A stretch of DNA of 64,000 nucleotides from Nitrospira sp. (GCA_030653545.1 JAURZE010000007.1:62001-126000), one strand, 5' to 3'; positions 25,901 through 36,312 are shown, counted from the stretch's first letter. Numbers and translations: made by a program. The notes: a model not told the origin generated them from the letters alone.

Positions 25901-27295
25901 TTACTGGAGGCCGTATTCTCTGAGCTTATTGTAGAGGCCCGCCCTGCTGATCTTGAGCATCTTGGCTGCCCTGAGTCGATTCCCGCCGGTCTTCCTCAAG
26001 GCCTCGACGATGCGCGTCCGTTCCGTGAGGCTGACTGCATCCCGGACCACCGTTCGCAGTCCTTCTTCGGACACCTTCGATCCCAACGCCACAATATCGC
26101 CGCACGTCAGATCCGGACCTGTCGTTGTGACGACCGCCCGCTCAATGTAGTGCTGCAACTCACGAACATTCCCCGGCCAGGCCGACTCACTGAGCGCATG
26201 CATCACATCGGAGGAGACTGTCCTCGGCGACTGACGATGGCGCTTACAAGAGGCAACCACAAAATGGTCGACTAACAAAGGAACATCTTCTCGCCGCTCT
26301 CGAAGCGGAGGGAGAAACAACGGCAAGACCGCTAGACGATAATAGAGATCCTGCCGGAACGCCTTGGCCTTCACTAACTCGCACAGATCCTTATTGGTGG
26401 CCGACACCACCCGCACATCGACTTTGATCGGCTGGTTGCCCCCCACCCGTTTCACTTCCCCTTCCTGCAGCACCCGCAACAACTTAGCCTGGAAGGTCGG
26501 CGTCGTATCGGCGATTTCATCCAGAAAAATCGTCCCGCCGTCGGCCTCTTCGAATAGCCCCCGCTTATTGGCCGTGGCCCCGGTAAACGATCCCTTCATA
26601 TGGCCGAATAGCTCACTCTCCAACAACGTCTCCGGAAGCGATCCACAATCCACCACTACGAACGGTTTATCCCGGCGATCGCTCAGGCGATGAATGGTCT
26701 TGGCGACCAATTCCTTGCCCGTGCCGCTCTCTCCCTGGATCAAGACCGTCGCCTGGCTCTCTGCCACCAACGCAATCATGTCGAAGAGTTGCTGCATCGC
26801 CGCGCTGCGGCCGATGAGATCGCCCAAATGCTCCCGCACCATCGGAGCCGGAAGATCGTCGGGCACCTGAAGTGCCGGTCGATGAGAGGCCTGAGAAGGG
26901 GGCGTGAACAAGACCAGCATAGAGGCGACCTGCCCGCCACTGGCAACCAGAGGAAACGCCTGGTGCATCCCGCAGGCCGCTCCGTTCCCTCCGGCCGTGC
27001 AGGAGACCGACTGAATCCCCGGCGACTCAAACACCTTGGTCGCCGGACATGTCCCGCAGGGATCACTACGGTGCGCAAACGCCTCGTAACACTTCGCATG
27101 ATACGCCTCAGCCTTGTCGGCTCCGTAGTCCGTCCAGGCCGCCGAGTTGGCGTACACCACATTGAAGTCGCGATCCATCACCGCCACGCGATCGGACATC
27201 CCGCCCGCAAGCTGCCGGATCGCTTCAATCCGCGCCGCGATGATTGGATCGTCGAAAGGGGACTGCACAGCTCCATCCGCCTGAGATCCGGCCAT
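25901..27295 (-). CDS. Sigma-54-dependent activator with cysteine-rich PAS sensor
   Basis: This 464-residue protein has an N-terminal PAS domain (about 25-130) with cysteines in [20 protein letters not shown] and ACGMHQ. The AAA+ domain (about 155-385) has GESGTGKE as Walker A, the sigma-54 contact loop KGSFTGA, and TIFLDEIAD as Walker B. A Fis-type helix-turn-helix closes it ([22 protein letters not shown]). There is no receiver domain, so it should sense its signal directly. The clustered cysteines could bind metal, an Fe-S centre or sense redox. It ends about 240 bases upstream of the oxidase promoter and is the natural candidate activator of that gene. Confidence 0.9.
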   Translation of the reverse strand: MAGSQADGAVQSPFDDPIIAARIEAIRQLAGGMSDRVAVMDRDFNVVYANSAAWTDYGADKAEAYHAKCYEAFAHRSDPCGTCPATKVFESPGIQSVSCTAGGNGAACGMHQAFPLVASGGQVASMLVLFTPPSQASHRPALQVPDDLPAPMVREHLGDLIGRSAAMQQLFDMIALVAESQATVLIQGESGTGKELVAKTIHRLSDRRDKPFVVVDCGSLPETLLESELFGHMKGSFTGATANKRGLFEEADGGTIFLDEIADTTPTFQAKLLRVLQEGEVKRVGGNQPIKVDVRVVSATNKDLCELVKAKAFRQDLYYRLAVLPLFLPPLRERREDVPLLVDHFVVASCKRHRQSPRTVSSDVMHALSESAWPGNVRELQHYIERAVVTTTGPDLTCGDIVALGSKVSEEGLRTVVRDAVSLTERTRIVEALRKTGGNRLRAAKMLKISRAGLYNKLREYGLQ

Positions 27296-27353
27296 CTCAT
27301 CTACTCCATTCCATTTATGAGCGTAACCGCTGACCCTTCGTACCTACTTCGCC

Positions 27354-27821
27354 TTAAATCACAGACTGCCGCTCGTCGCCAAGCAACTGCCTCACACAGC
27401 ACTTCAATTCTGCCAGGTGAATCGGCTTACTGAGGTAGGCCGTCGCGCCAGCCCGAAGCACATCCATCCTCACTCCGTCGTCCCCGAACGCCGTCATGAC
27501 AACAATCGGACAATGCGGAACGACCGCCCGCAGACGATTCACATAGTCAACACCGCCCCCGGTCAACCAAATCTCGGTCAGAATCAAATCCGGCACTGCC
27601 CGGAGGACCAAATGAAAGGCCTCTTCCCCGTCTCCGGCTTCCCGAAGAACATATCCTTCACTCCACAACCCGTCGAGCAGGAGACTGCGCATCTCTCCAT
27701 CGTCATCCACCACAAGTACCGATGGCTTGCCTTCGATCACAACCACACCTTCCTGAACAGTCCCCCTCCACGGCACATCCGTGTGCCCGACGAAGTCGCA
27801 AGGACAATGCCATTGCGCCAT
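27354..27821 (-). CDS. Single-domain receiver protein with Glu in place of the phospho-Asp
   Basis: About 156 residues from ATG 27821 (preceded by GAGGGG). A GTG start at 27740, after AGGAAGG, would give just the receiver. The fold is complete: VLVVDDDGEMR acidic pocket, IVVMTAF threonine, AYLSKPIH lysine. The phosphorylation position reads LILTEIW: the codon at 27573-27575 is GAG (Glu), where receivers have Asp. Glu often mimics the phosphorylated form, so this may be permanently active or not phosphorylated. There is no output domain. It sits between the PAS activator and the histidine kinase. Confidence 0.82.
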   Translation of the reverse strand: MAQWHCPCDFVGHTDVPWRGTVQEGVVVIEGKPSVLVVDDDGEMRSLLLDGLWSEGYVLREAGDGEEAFHLVLRAVPDLILTEIWLTGGGVDYVNRLRAVVPHCPIVVMTAFGDDGVRMDVLRAGATAYLSKPIHLAELKCCVRQLLGDERQSVI

Positions 27822-27971
27822 CTCGCCGCCCCTCACAGATCTGGCTATTTTACAGGCGATTTGCAACGAAGAACCGGTCCCGCGACCGTAGGCTGAAGAG
27901 AAACACCCCAACATCTGAGAATCCGACTGGCGCAAGATGCCCCAGCCGAGACACGACGCGATCGGCGACCG

Positions 27972-30257
27972 CTACCCGCTCTTGGGCAACAAAATCGTAA
28001 ATGTCGTTCCCTTACCCTCCAGACTTTCAGCTGCGATCAAACCGTGATGCTCTTCGATAATGCCTTTCACCACTGTGAGCCCCAACCCCGTTCCTTTGCC
28101 AAACTCTTTGGTGGTGAAGAACGGGTCAAACACCCTGGCGATCACCTCCGGAGGAATCCCGTGGCCCGTATCAGCCACCGTGAGCTTGACCATGGTGTCA
28201 GCCTGAGCCATCCCGATGCGGAGCTGCCCGCCTTCCGGCATGGCGTGGACGGCGTTCATGATGAGATTGATGAGCACCTGATTCATTTGGTCGGCATCAG
28301 CCTGCACTTGGGGGCACGCCTCATCCAGTTGCATCTCGACCTGCACCCGGCTTTTCGCCAGCCGTTCCTGGAACATCTCGACGCTGTTCTCGATGACATC
28401 CCGCAGGACCAGCGGACCGCGCGCCGGCGGTTTCCGCCGGGCGAACGCCAGGAGCTGATTCATGACACGCGTAATCCGTTCCACCTGCGCCACGATCGTC
28501 TGCAAGCCCTTCTTCACCGTCTCATCCGTCACGCGATCCATCAGATATTCTGCGCGGCCCAGAATGACGTTCATGGGCGTCCCGATTTCATGCGCCATCC
28601 CTGACGCGACGGTCCCAAGCTCCGCGATTCTCTCCGTCTTTCGCAAACGGTCCTGCAACCGTTTCCGCTCGCTGATGTCGCGCAGCATCACCAAGATGGC
28701 CGGACCTTCTTCATCGGAGAATCCCGCCGAGCTGACCTCGACATCCATGGCTATGCCATCTTGCCTGATGATCCGCTCCTCAACCATCGGTGTCACCTGG
28801 CTGCCGCCAAGCAGTTCACCGGCCCGCTCGCACATGGCCTCATGGCAATCCTGATGAAAGAGATCGGAGGAAGACCTTCCGACAATCTCCTCGGCCTTCA
28901 CGGCGCCGAACAGCTTGAGCGCCTGATCGTTGGCAAAAATGACCCGATCGGCCCGGATCACGAGAATGCCGTACGGTGACACCGCGACCAGACGCCGATA
29001 TCGCTCTTCGCTCTGCCGGATCAGATGTTCCACGCGCTTGCGAGCGGTCACGTCCTGCGTGGTCCCGACCACACGAGTCACTCGAAGGCCTGCGCCAGCT
29101 CCTTCAAAAAATGCCTGCGCCCGCACCACCATCCATCTCACTTCCCCGTCGGGATATTGCATCCGACACTCTGACGTAAACCGCGCGTCAGCCGCGTCAG
29201 GCCGATGCGTCGCCGTCATCAGCTCCTGCAGGGCGTGAAGATCGTCGGGATGCACGCAGGCCATCATGGCTCCGAGCGAAACGCCGGGCCCGCAGCGATA
29301 GATCGCCTGGGCACGGGCATCCAGCTGGACCAGATCTGTCTCCACATCATGCTCCCAGGCCCCGAGCTGCCCGGCCTCAAGGGCGAGTCTGGATCGCTCC
29401 TCGATCCCCCGCAGGTGCTCTTCGGCCCGCAGCCGCTCCGTAATGTCTCGAAGAATGACGGTGTAAAACGTTTTGCCCTCCACCACGATATGGGAAATCG
29501 CGGCTTCGACCGGAAACTCTTCGCCGTTCGCGCGAAGCCCCATCACCTTCCCGAGCTGCCCCATCTTCCGGCTGGTCACGCGGGATCGTCCGAACTCCTC
29601 CACATGATGCCGATGGGCTTCTCGAAACCGCGCCGGCAGAAATCTGTCTACCGGCTGACCTATCGCCTCGCGGGCAGGGCATTGAAACATCTGTTCGGCG
29701 GCCGCGTTGAACAACAGGATCTGCATCCGGTCATCGCTGGTGATAATGGCATCCATGGCGGACTGGAGAATACCGTCTAACCGGAGATTGCTGAGCAATA
29801 ATTCGCGGGCGACTTGCGACTCCCGGTGAATCGCGCCGGTGGCACTGGCTTCAGCCAGTTCACGCGCCGCCACCGCCGCTTCCCGCCCGGCCTCTGCCTG
29901 GGCCTGCGCGGCCCGGGCACCGACGAGCTGGCTGCGCGCCTGCTTCTGCCGGACGATCATCCAGGTGACGCCCCACATGACCATCAGGCCGAGCACACGA
30001 TTCATCAGCGCCACGGCCGGATGAATGTCGCGCGGCGAAAAATACCCGCCTAAGGCGGTCAACAAGGTGACCACCGCGGCAAAATTGTAGGAATCACGAT
30101 CGCGAGGAGATTGCAGGGTCACCACAAGGGGGATGAAATACAACAGCCAGTCAGCCCATCCCAATGGAGTCAGGAGATCGAGTATGAAAATAGATAGGGT
30201 GAGCAGGACAACAGCCCCTGCTCCCAGGCGGGTAGATTTTTCCAGCGGCGGATTCAC
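27972..30257 (-). CDS. Membrane histidine kinase with three PAS domains
   Basis: This 761-residue protein begins with several membrane helices (about residues 12-105), then a coiled coil rich in Ala/Glu/Gln (105-160), and three PAS/PAC units (about 165-280, 285-410 and 415-535). The HisKA domain has SGMAHEIGTPMNVILG as the phospho-histidine box, and the HATPase domain has NLIMNAVHAMPEGG and ADTGHGIPPE plus GTGLGLTVVKG. It follows the 30294 response regulator by about 36 bases on the same strand, which makes that protein its likely partner. The signal is unknown; the shape resembles AtoS-type kinases. Confidence 0.9.
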   Translation of the reverse strand: MNPPLEKSTRLGAGAVVLLTLSIFILDLLTPLGWADWLLYFIPLVVTLQSPRDRDSYNFAAVVTLLTALGGYFSPRDIHPAVALMNRVLGLMVMWGVTWMIVRQKQARSQLVGARAAQAQAEAGREAAVAARELAEASATGAIHRESQVARELLLSNLRLDGILQSAMDAIITSDDRMQILLFNAAAEQMFQCPAREAIGQPVDRFLPARFREAHRHHVEEFGRSRVTSRKMGQLGKVMGLRANGEEFPVEAAISHIVVEGKTFYTVILRDITERLRAEEHLRGIEERSRLALEAGQLGAWEHDVETDLVQLDARAQAIYRCGPGVSLGAMMACVHPDDLHALQELMTATHRPDAADARFTSECRMQYPDGEVRWMVVRAQAFFEGAGAGLRVTRVVGTTQDVTARKRVEHLIRQSEERYRRLVAVSPYGILVIRADRVIFANDQALKLFGAVKAEEIVGRSSSDLFHQDCHEAMCERAGELLGGSQVTPMVEERIIRQDGIAMDVEVSSAGFSDEEGPAILVMLRDISERKRLQDRLRKTERIAELGTVASGMAHEIGTPMNVILGRAEYLMDRVTDETVKKGLQTIVAQVERITRVMNQLLAFARRKPPARGPLVLRDVIENSVEMFQERLAKSRVQVEMQLDEACPQVQADADQMNQVLINLIMNAVHAMPEGGQLRIGMAQADTMVKLTVADTGHGIPPEVIARVFDPFFTTKEFGKGTGLGLTVVKGIIEEHHGLIAAESLEGKGTTFTILLPKSG

Positions 30258-30293
30258 GAGGGTCTTGGACCGGCGTGCATGGTGGACGATAGT

Positions 30294-31670
30294 CTACTCG
30301 TGAGTCTTCGCTTCTTCAATCTCGCCGAGCTTGCGGTAGAGGGTCTTCCGGTCGATGCCCAAGGCCTGCGCGGCCTGATACTTGTTCCCGCCGGTCTTGT
30401 CGAGAATCTTCTTGATGTACTCTTGCTCGATCTCATGCAGCGGCAGCATTTTTTCCGCCGCTTCGTCGAGCACTCGCCGGTCTCCGCGAGCCCCCTGCAC
30501 CGCCGGCGGCAGATCGTCCGGCGCAATCTTCTCGCCGCGATTGAGCGTCACCGCGCGCTCCACGACATTCTCCAACTCTCGGACATTGCCCGGCCAGCTG
30601 TAGTCCATCAACATCGCCAAGGCTGACTCGCTGACGCCTCTGACCTCCTTGTTCCGGGCCGCGGCGCATTTTTTCAAGAACGCTTCCACCAGGATCGGAA
30701 TATCCTCCCGGCGATCCCGCAACGGAGGCAATACCACTTCGATCACATTGAGGCGATAGAACAGATCGTCACGAAACCGTTTCGCCTTCACCTCTTCCGC
30801 GAGATGCAGGTTGGTGGCGGCAATGATGCGCACATCGACGGCGATCGGCTTATTGGCGCCGACCCGGCGAATTTCCTTTTCCTGGATGGCGCGCAGCAGC
30901 TTCGCCTGGAGCATGATCGGCAGCTCGCTGATCTCGTCGAGAAAGAGCGTCCCCTTTTGCGCCTCCTCAAACAACCCGCGTTTGTCCGACTTCGCATCGG
31001 TAAACGCCCCGCGCATATGACCGAAGAGTTCGCTCTCCAACAGCTGCTCGGGAATCGCAGCGCAATTCACCGGGATGAACGGGGCGTCTTTCCGGTCACT
31101 GTTGTAATGAATGGCTTTCGCCACCAGCTCTTTCCCCGTTCCACTTTCTCCGGTGATGAGCACATTGGTCGGACTATCGGCGACGCGACGGATCAAATCG
31201 AACACCGCCTGAATCGCCTTGCTCTTCCCAAGAATGTGATGAAAACTGTACTCCTTGTGCACTTCTTTCCTGAGCCGGCTCACTTCTCTCCGGAGCGCGG
31301 ATTCGCGTACCGCGCGCTCGACGACTCGAATAATTTCCTCGGTCTTGACCGGCTTGGTGAGATAATCGCTCGCGCCTCGCTTCATCGCCTCCACGGCCGT
31401 TTCGACAGACCCGAACGCGGTCATGAGGATCACGCCGATGTCGGGGTACAGCCGCTTGATCTCTACCAACAGTTCTGTCCCCAGCATCCCCTTCATTCTC
31501 AAATCGGTGAGCACGACGGCGAAATCTTCTTCGGCCAAGAGCTTCAGCGCCTCCTGCCCGCTTCCCGCCGTCGAAATCTGATGGCCGCGATCCTTGAGCA
31601 CGTCAAAAACCAGCTCGCGCATCTCAGCGTCGTCGTCGACAACCAGCACCGCGCCCCATTCTTCCGTCAT
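30294..31670 (-). CDS. Sigma-54-dependent response regulator (AtoC/ZraR type)
   Basis: About 458 residues. The receiver domain (VLVVDDDAEMRELV, phospho-Asp in VVLTDLRMKG, YLTKPVK) is followed by an AAA+ domain with GESGTGKE, the contact loop RGAFTDA (standard GAFTGA with the last Gly changed to Asp), and TLFLDEISEL. The C-terminal Fis helix-turn-helix is GGNKYQAAQALGIDRKTLYRKL. ATG 31670 has AAGGAG upstream; the frame is open five codons further. It probably forms a two-component pair with the next gene, the PAS histidine kinase, and its targets would carry -24/-12 promoters. Confidence 0.92.
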   Translation of the reverse strand: MTEEWGAVLVVDDDAEMRELVFDVLKDRGHQISTAGSGQEALKLLAEEDFAVVLTDLRMKGMLGTELLVEIKRLYPDIGVILMTAFGSVETAVEAMKRGASDYLTKPVKTEEIIRVVERAVRESALRREVSRLRKEVHKEYSFHHILGKSKAIQAVFDLIRRVADSPTNVLITGESGTGKELVAKAIHYNSDRKDAPFIPVNCAAIPEQLLESELFGHMRGAFTDAKSDKRGLFEEAQKGTLFLDEISELPIMLQAKLLRAIQEKEIRRVGANKPIAVDVRIIAATNLHLAEEVKAKRFRDDLFYRLNVIEVVLPPLRDRREDIPILVEAFLKKCAAARNKEVRGVSESALAMLMDYSWPGNVRELENVVERAVTLNRGEKIAPDDLPPAVQGARGDRRVLDEAAEKMLPLHEIEQEYIKKILDKTGGNKYQAAQALGIDRKTLYRKLGEIEEAKTHE

Positions 31671-31951
31671 ACTCGACTCCTTCATCTCGTCATCGCTGGG
31701 GCAGCCTAATCCGCCTTCGCTGGCTCTTCAAGCCCAAAGTGCCCCTAAAGGCTACAGTGCAACCTCTCCCTATTGAGGGGAAACGCCACAATGCCGTCTT
31801 ATTTAAGGGACTATTGCAGACTCAGCTAGGTCTTAAGCAAAGCCGGGGCCAATCGGAGCGCATGCAGGAAGGGGAGAGAACCGTACGCCATCGCGACCGT
31901 CAGACCTTGGAGGAATATATGCGGGCTCTATTTAAATTGGGAAAAGTAATT

Positions 31952-32027
31952 TGGTGGAGGGCAGGGGAGTTGAACCCCCGACCCCTACGTTGCGAACGTA
32001 GTGCTCTCCCAACTGAGCTAGCCCCCC
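31952..32027 (-). tRNA. tRNA-Ala (anticodon CGC)
   Basis: This 76-base cloverleaf includes an encoded CCA. The acceptor stem contains the G3-U70 pair that marks alanine tRNAs. The D stem is GCUC/GAGC, the anticodon stem CUACG/CGUAG with loop UUCGCAA (anticodon CGC), and the T loop UUCAACU. It reads GCG codons, frequent in this GC-rich DNA. It stands alone, with no other tRNA within the window. Confidence 0.97.
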
Positions 32028-32217
32028 ACCTGGCGGAACTGAAGACGCGAACCGCGGATCCCACAGGGTTAGTTGCGCATGAGCGCGCAAACTCGATGCT
32101 GCGGTAGAAGAACGGGGAGGAAGTGTGGCTCGCAATCCTCTCGCAGCCGGATTATACACAACCGGTTCGTGAGTCTCTAGAGGAAGTTCACTTGTGGAAG
32201 GTCGTTCCAGAAAAAAT

Positions 32218-32892
32218 CTACGACGGACCGATGACGGCCTCCCCGACCGGCCTCCCCTGCTCGATGAATACCCGGCGCCCCTCTACATGCAGACGGCCTT
32301 CGGCAAAGAGCTGAACGGCTCTGGGATAGAGCTTGTGCTCCTGCACCAGAATCCGACCAGCCAACGTCTCGGGCGAGTCGTCATCCAGAATCGGCACGGC
32401 TGCCTGCAAGATAATCGGCCCTTCATCGACTCCCTCGGTGACAAAGTGCACGGTGCAGCCGGCCAACTTGCATCCCCATTCAATGGCTTTCCTCTGCACA
32501 TCCAATCCGGGGAACGACGGCAACAGCGACGGATGGATATTCATCATGCGATTGGCATAGGCGTTCACCAACACGGCCGTGACAATTTTCATGTAGCCGG
32601 CCAGCAATACCAGTTCCACATCATGCTGCTGCAGAATGGCCAGGAGCGCCCGATCGTAGGCTTCACGGCTGTCGGGCTGCCCGGCAAACGGCTTCGGATC
32701 AACAAAGAGATCCTTCAGCCCGTGCGTTCTGGCCCGTTCAAGCGCCACGGCGTCTTTTTTATTGCTGATGACGGCGACGATGGTCGCCTGAACCGCATTG
32801 GCTTCGATACTATCGATAATGGCTTGGAGGTTGGATCCGCGCCCCGATGCGAGCACGGCCACTCGAAGAGGAGCGGTTCTCCTACCCGACAT
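32218..32892 (-). CDS. purN: Phosphoribosylglycinamide formyltransferase
   Basis: This 224-residue PurN transfers the formyl group of 10-formyl-tetrahydrofolate to GAR in purine synthesis. Visible motifs are [14 protein letters not shown] at the N-terminus, the folate-site [23 protein letters not shown] with the catalytic Asn and His, and [18 protein letters not shown] with the catalytic Asp. The start overlaps the end of purM by 11 bases, so the pair is translationally coupled. Confidence 0.97.
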   Translation of the reverse strand: MSGRRTAPLRVAVLASGRGSNLQAIIDSIEANAVQATIVAVISNKKDAVALERARTHGLKDLFVDPKPFAGQPDSREAYDRALLAILQQHDVELVLLAGYMKIVTAVLVNAYANRMMNIHPSLLPSFPGLDVQRKAIEWGCKLAGCTVHFVTEGVDEGPIILQAAVPILDDDSPETLAGRILVQEHKLYPRAVQLFAEGRLHVEGRRVFIEQGRPVGEAVIGPS

Positions 32893-33919
32893 ACGTTACC
32901 TGTTGATCCGTCTCAGTGCCGGCGATGATTTCACCGATCACATAGCCTTGATCGCCTAACGTCTTCGCCCCCGCAATGACGGCATCGGCCGACCCGGCGG
33001 GAACCACGAGGATCAACCCGATCCCCATGTTAAACACGCGATACATCTCGTCACGCTCGACGGAACCCAGCCGGCTGATCAGCGAGCAGATCGGCGGCAC
33101 GTCCCAGCGATCCCGATGGATACGCGCCCGCACGCCGGACGGGAACACGCGCGGCAGATTTTCGGTGATTCCGCCGCCTGTAATATGTGCGATGCCCTTA
33201 ATGGGATGCTCCTGAATGAGTGCCAGAATCTGCTTGGCATAGATTCTGGTGGGAACCAGCAAAGCCTCGCCGACGGTCGTCGCGAGTTCCGGCACGCGGC
33301 TGGTCACAGTGAGCTTGGCCTGTTCAAGCAGTACCCGCCGCGCGAGCGAGTAGCCATTGCTATGCAGTCCGGATGACGCCAGCCCGATGATGACGTCACC
33401 CGGCACGATGGACCGGCCGTCAATAATCTTCGGGCGGTCCACAACGCCCACGGCGAAGCCGGCGAGGTCGTACTCTCCGTTTCCATACATCGACGGCATC
33501 TCGGCCGTTTCGCCACCGATGAGCGCACAGCCGGCCTGGCGACAGCCCTCGGCAATGCCCTTCACCACTTCCTGGGCTTTGGGAACCGATAACTTTCCCG
33601 TGGCGAAATAGTCGAGGAAGAAGAGGGGTTCAGCGCCGCTGACGGCAATATCGTTCACGCACATCGCCACGAGATCGATGCCGATGGTGTCATGCCGATC
33701 CATGAGGAAGGCCACTCGGAGCTTGGTCCCGACCCCATCAGTCCCGGACACCAACACCGGGTCCTCATACTTCTTGGCCTGGAGACGAAACAGCCCTCCG
33801 AATCCGCCAAGATCCGTCAGAACTTCCGGGCGAAAGGTCGAGCGGACGAGCGGCTTAATGCGATCGACAAATTCGTCACCCGCATCGATATCCACACCTG
33901 AATCGCGATAAGTCGTCAT
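32882..33919 (-). CDS. purM: Phosphoribosylformylglycinamidine cyclo-ligase (AIR synthetase)
   Basis: This 345-residue PurM forms the imidazole ring of AIR from FGAM with ATP, in the cytoplasm. Family motifs in order: [96 protein letters not shown] and [12 protein letters not shown]. It leads the purM-purN pair, and the divergent neighbour is the DUF4197 gene. Confidence 0.97.
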   Translation of the reverse strand: MTTYRDSGVDIDAGDEFVDRIKPLVRSTFRPEVLTDLGGFGGLFRLQAKKYEDPVLVSGTDGVGTKLRVAFLMDRHDTIGIDLVAMCVNDIAVSGAEPLFFLDYFATGKLSVPKAQEVVKGIAEGCRQAGCALIGGETAEMPSMYGNGEYDLAGFAVGVVDRPKIIDGRSIVPGDVIIGLASSGLHSNGYSLARRVLLEQAKLTVTSRVPELATTVGEALLVPTRIYAKQILALIQEHPIKGIAHITGGGITENLPRVFPSGVRARIHRDRWDVPPICSLISRLGSVERDEMYRVFNMGIGLILVVPAGSADAVIAGAKTLGDQGYVIGEIIAGTETDQQVTYVG

Positions 33920-34068
33920 AAGAGGGACGCATCTTATACGGAGCGTCTTGTGAGGGTCAACGCAGGAATTCCGGCCCCCGACCTTTCCTCCGATGCGCCG
34001 AGACAGAGGCTCAACATTTCACTATACTGAAGCGCGCCATTCCCCCGGGCACACGAAGGAGACTCACA

Positions 34069-34782
34069 GTGCGACAACTGATTCCGTGGCTGGGCCTGTT
34101 CTTCCTGTCGTTCACAGCCTGCGCCGAACTTTCTCAATCACTTCAGCTGTTCGGACTCCCGGCGCCGGCAGGCCTCACGCAAGACCAGATCGCCGCCGGA
34201 CTCAAAGAAGCGCTCCGCATCGGGACAGAACACGCGACTGCCCTGACGGGGAAACCGGATGGATATTACCGCAATCCGTCGATCAGGATTCCTATGCCGG
34301 AACAGCTGCACTCATTTGAAAAAGGCCTGCGCGTATTCGGCTTCGGCCCGCAAGTCGATGAGTTCGTGTTGAGCATGAACCGGGCGGCAGAACGAGCCGC
34401 TCCCCAGGCCGCAGAAATATTCGCCGGGGCGATTGCGCAGATGACGTTTGCCGACGCTCAACAGATTCTGTCGGGCACGGACACCGCCGCCACCGAATAC
34501 TTCAAAGCCAAAACCTCCGTGCAACTGACCACCGCCTTTCGTCCCCATGTCGAGCAAGCCATGAACCAGGTCGGCGTCACACGTCAGTACAAAGAGTTGG
34601 TCCAACATTTCAGAACGATCCCCTTCCCCAAGACCGAGCTTGTGGACCTGGATCAGTATGTAGTTGGGAAAGGACTGGAGGGGCTATTTCTGATGCTGGG
34701 CCAGGAAGAGCAGGCCATCAGGACGAATCCGGCCGCCCGCGTCACCGGCCTCCTCAAGCAAGTGTTCGGAAAATCGCCTTAG
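34069..34782 (+). CDS. DUF4197-family secreted/lipoprotein-like protein
   Basis: This 237-residue protein starts at a GTG preceded by AAGGAGACTCACA. The signal reads [15 protein letters not shown], with a possible lipobox cysteine at residue 18. The body matches the DUF4197 pattern: [60 protein letters not shown], and a C-terminal [15 protein letters not shown] with [18 protein letters not shown]. The family is periplasmic and of unknown role. A TATACT box lies about 45 bases upstream. Confidence 0.85.
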   Translation: MRQLIPWLGLFFLSFTACAELSQSLQLFGLPAPAGLTQDQIAAGLKEALRIGTEHATALTGKPDGYYRNPSIRIPMPEQLHSFEKGLRVFGFGPQVDEFVLSMNRAAERAAPQAAEIFAGAIAQMTFADAQQILSGTDTAATEYFKAKTSVQLTTAFRPHVEQAMNQVGVTRQYKELVQHFRTIPFPKTELVDLDQYVVGKGLEGLFLMLGQEEQAIRTNPAARVTGLLKQVFGKSP

Positions 34783-34826
34783 GATTGCCCCGACGCCTCT
34801 CAACACGTTCCCGAAGTCCGTGACTG

Positions 34827-36221
34827 CTAGACCTCCGGTCGCATCTCCACTTCCAACAACTTGATTTTTCGATGGAGATGGCTGCGTTCGATCTTGAGAT
34901 CTTCGGCGGTCCGCGAAATGTTCCAATGGTGCTCGCGCAGCTTCCGACCGATATAGTCCTTTTCAAACGCATTCCGGGCATCGCGCAAAGAATCGTAGGA
35001 TTTCGATAGCAGCGAACTGCTCGCCTGGGCACTTGCCGCCGCGCTCTGGCTGCTTCCCCGCCCCTGCAGAGACATCGCCGCCTGCGGCGCATCGATCACG
35101 CCCCCCGGCACCATGATCATCAACCGCTCAATGAGATTGCGCAATTCGCGGATATTGCCGGGCCATTCATACTGCTGAAACACCGCCATCGCTTCGGGCG
35201 TCACTTCTTTGATGCGCAGCCCCTGCTCCTCGGCATGGATCTTCATGAAATGGCGGACCAGCGCAGGAATATCCTCGCGGCGCTCCCGCAACGGCGGCAC
35301 GATGATCGGCACCACGTTCAGCCGGTAATACAGGTCTTCGCGAAACGTTCCCTTGGCGATTTCTTTTTCCAGATCTTTGTTCGACGCGGCTAACACCCGC
35401 ACATCCACCTTCATCAACTTACCGCCGCCGACCCTCGTGAACTGCTGTTCTTGAAGTGCCCGCAACACCTTCGCCTGCGTGTTTAAACTCATGTCGGCAA
35501 TCTCGTCCAGAAACAGCGTCCCGCCGTCGGCCTGCTCGAATTGCCCCCGTTTCATCGAGGTCGCCCCGGTAAACGATCCTTTTTCATGGCCGAATAATTC
35601 GCTTTCAATCAACGTCTCGGGAATGGCGGCACAATTCACCGCCACGAACGGATGTTCGGCCCGGGCGGAGTGAGTATGAATCGCGCGCGCCACCAGCTCT
35701 TTTCCCGTCCCGTTCTCGCCGCCGATCAAGACCCGGCTGTTGGTGGGGCCCGCCGTTTCAATCAGCTGGCGCAACTGCTGCATGACGGGAGACTGGCCGA
35801 CGAGCTCGAACTTTCGCTGCACCTTCGTCTTGAGCGTCCGGTTCTCCTGCTCCAGCCGGTATTGATCGAGCGCATGCTTCACACGGAGCGTGACGTTCTC
35901 CAAAGACAGGGGCTTTTCGATGTAGTCGTAAGCCCCCAGCTTGATCGCCCTGACCGCGGTCTCGATGGACCCATGCCCCGACATCATCATGACCTGGGCC
36001 GTCGGCACGAACTCTTTCACCCGCTTCAGAGTCTCTAACCCATCCAACTCCGGCATCCAGATATCCAGAATCATGAGGTCCGGCGGATCCGTCGTGTAGA
36101 TTTTCAAGGCCTCGATGCCACTGCTGGCCACGGAGACGTCATATCCCTCGTCCTCAAGGATGCTTCGCAATGAGGTCAAAATAGCGGCTTCGTCGTCGAC
36201 GATTAAAATCGATGCTGACAT
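34827..36221 (-). CDS. NtrX-like sigma-54 response regulator
   Basis: About 464 residues: receiver (ILIVDDEAAI, phospho-Asp in LMILDIWMPELDG, YIEKPLS), AAA+ domain with GGENGTGKE as a variant Walker A, contact loop [17 protein letters not shown], and a C-terminal Fis-type helix-turn-helix (WNISRTAEDLKIERSHLHRKI). ATG 36221 has GGGGGAC upstream. It follows an NtrY-like kinase on the same strand. The NtrY/NtrX pair typically responds to nitrogen or redox conditions. A word-repeat element lies between the two genes. Confidence 0.92.
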   Translation of the reverse strand: MSASILIVDDEAAILTSLRSILEDEGYDVSVASSGIEALKIYTTDPPDLMILDIWMPELDGLETLKRVKEFVPTAQVMMMSGHGSIETAVRAIKLGAYDYIEKPLSLENVTLRVKHALDQYRLEQENRTLKTKVQRKFELVGQSPVMQQLRQLIETAGPTNSRVLIGGENGTGKELVARAIHTHSARAEHPFVAVNCAAIPETLIESELFGHEKGSFTGATSMKRGQFEQADGGTLFLDEIADMSLNTQAKVLRALQEQQFTRVGGGKLMKVDVRVLAASNKDLEKEIAKGTFREDLYYRLNVVPIIVPPLRERREDIPALVRHFMKIHAEEQGLRIKEVTPEAMAVFQQYEWPGNIRELRNLIERLMIMVPGGVIDAPQAAMSLQGRGSSQSAAASAQASSSLLSKSYDSLRDARNAFEKDYIGRKLREHHWNISRTAEDLKIERSHLHRKIKLLEVEMRPEV

Positions 36222-36231
36222 GAGTCCCCCG

Positions 36232-36312
36232 TGATGTGTGATCGGTGATGTGTGATCGGTGATGCGGAGAGCAACGTCTCGCTCATCACATATCACGCAT
36301 CACTCGTCACTG
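36232..36312. repeat. Word-repeat element between ntrY-like and ntrX-like genes
   Basis: Tandem near-copies of GTGATGTGTGATCG run from about 36232, then a short hairpin (GAGA, six bases, TCTC), then reverse-complement words (CATCACATATCACGCATCAC) up to about 36312. The layout is the same as in the 19278 element, with a different word. Confidence 0.7.
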
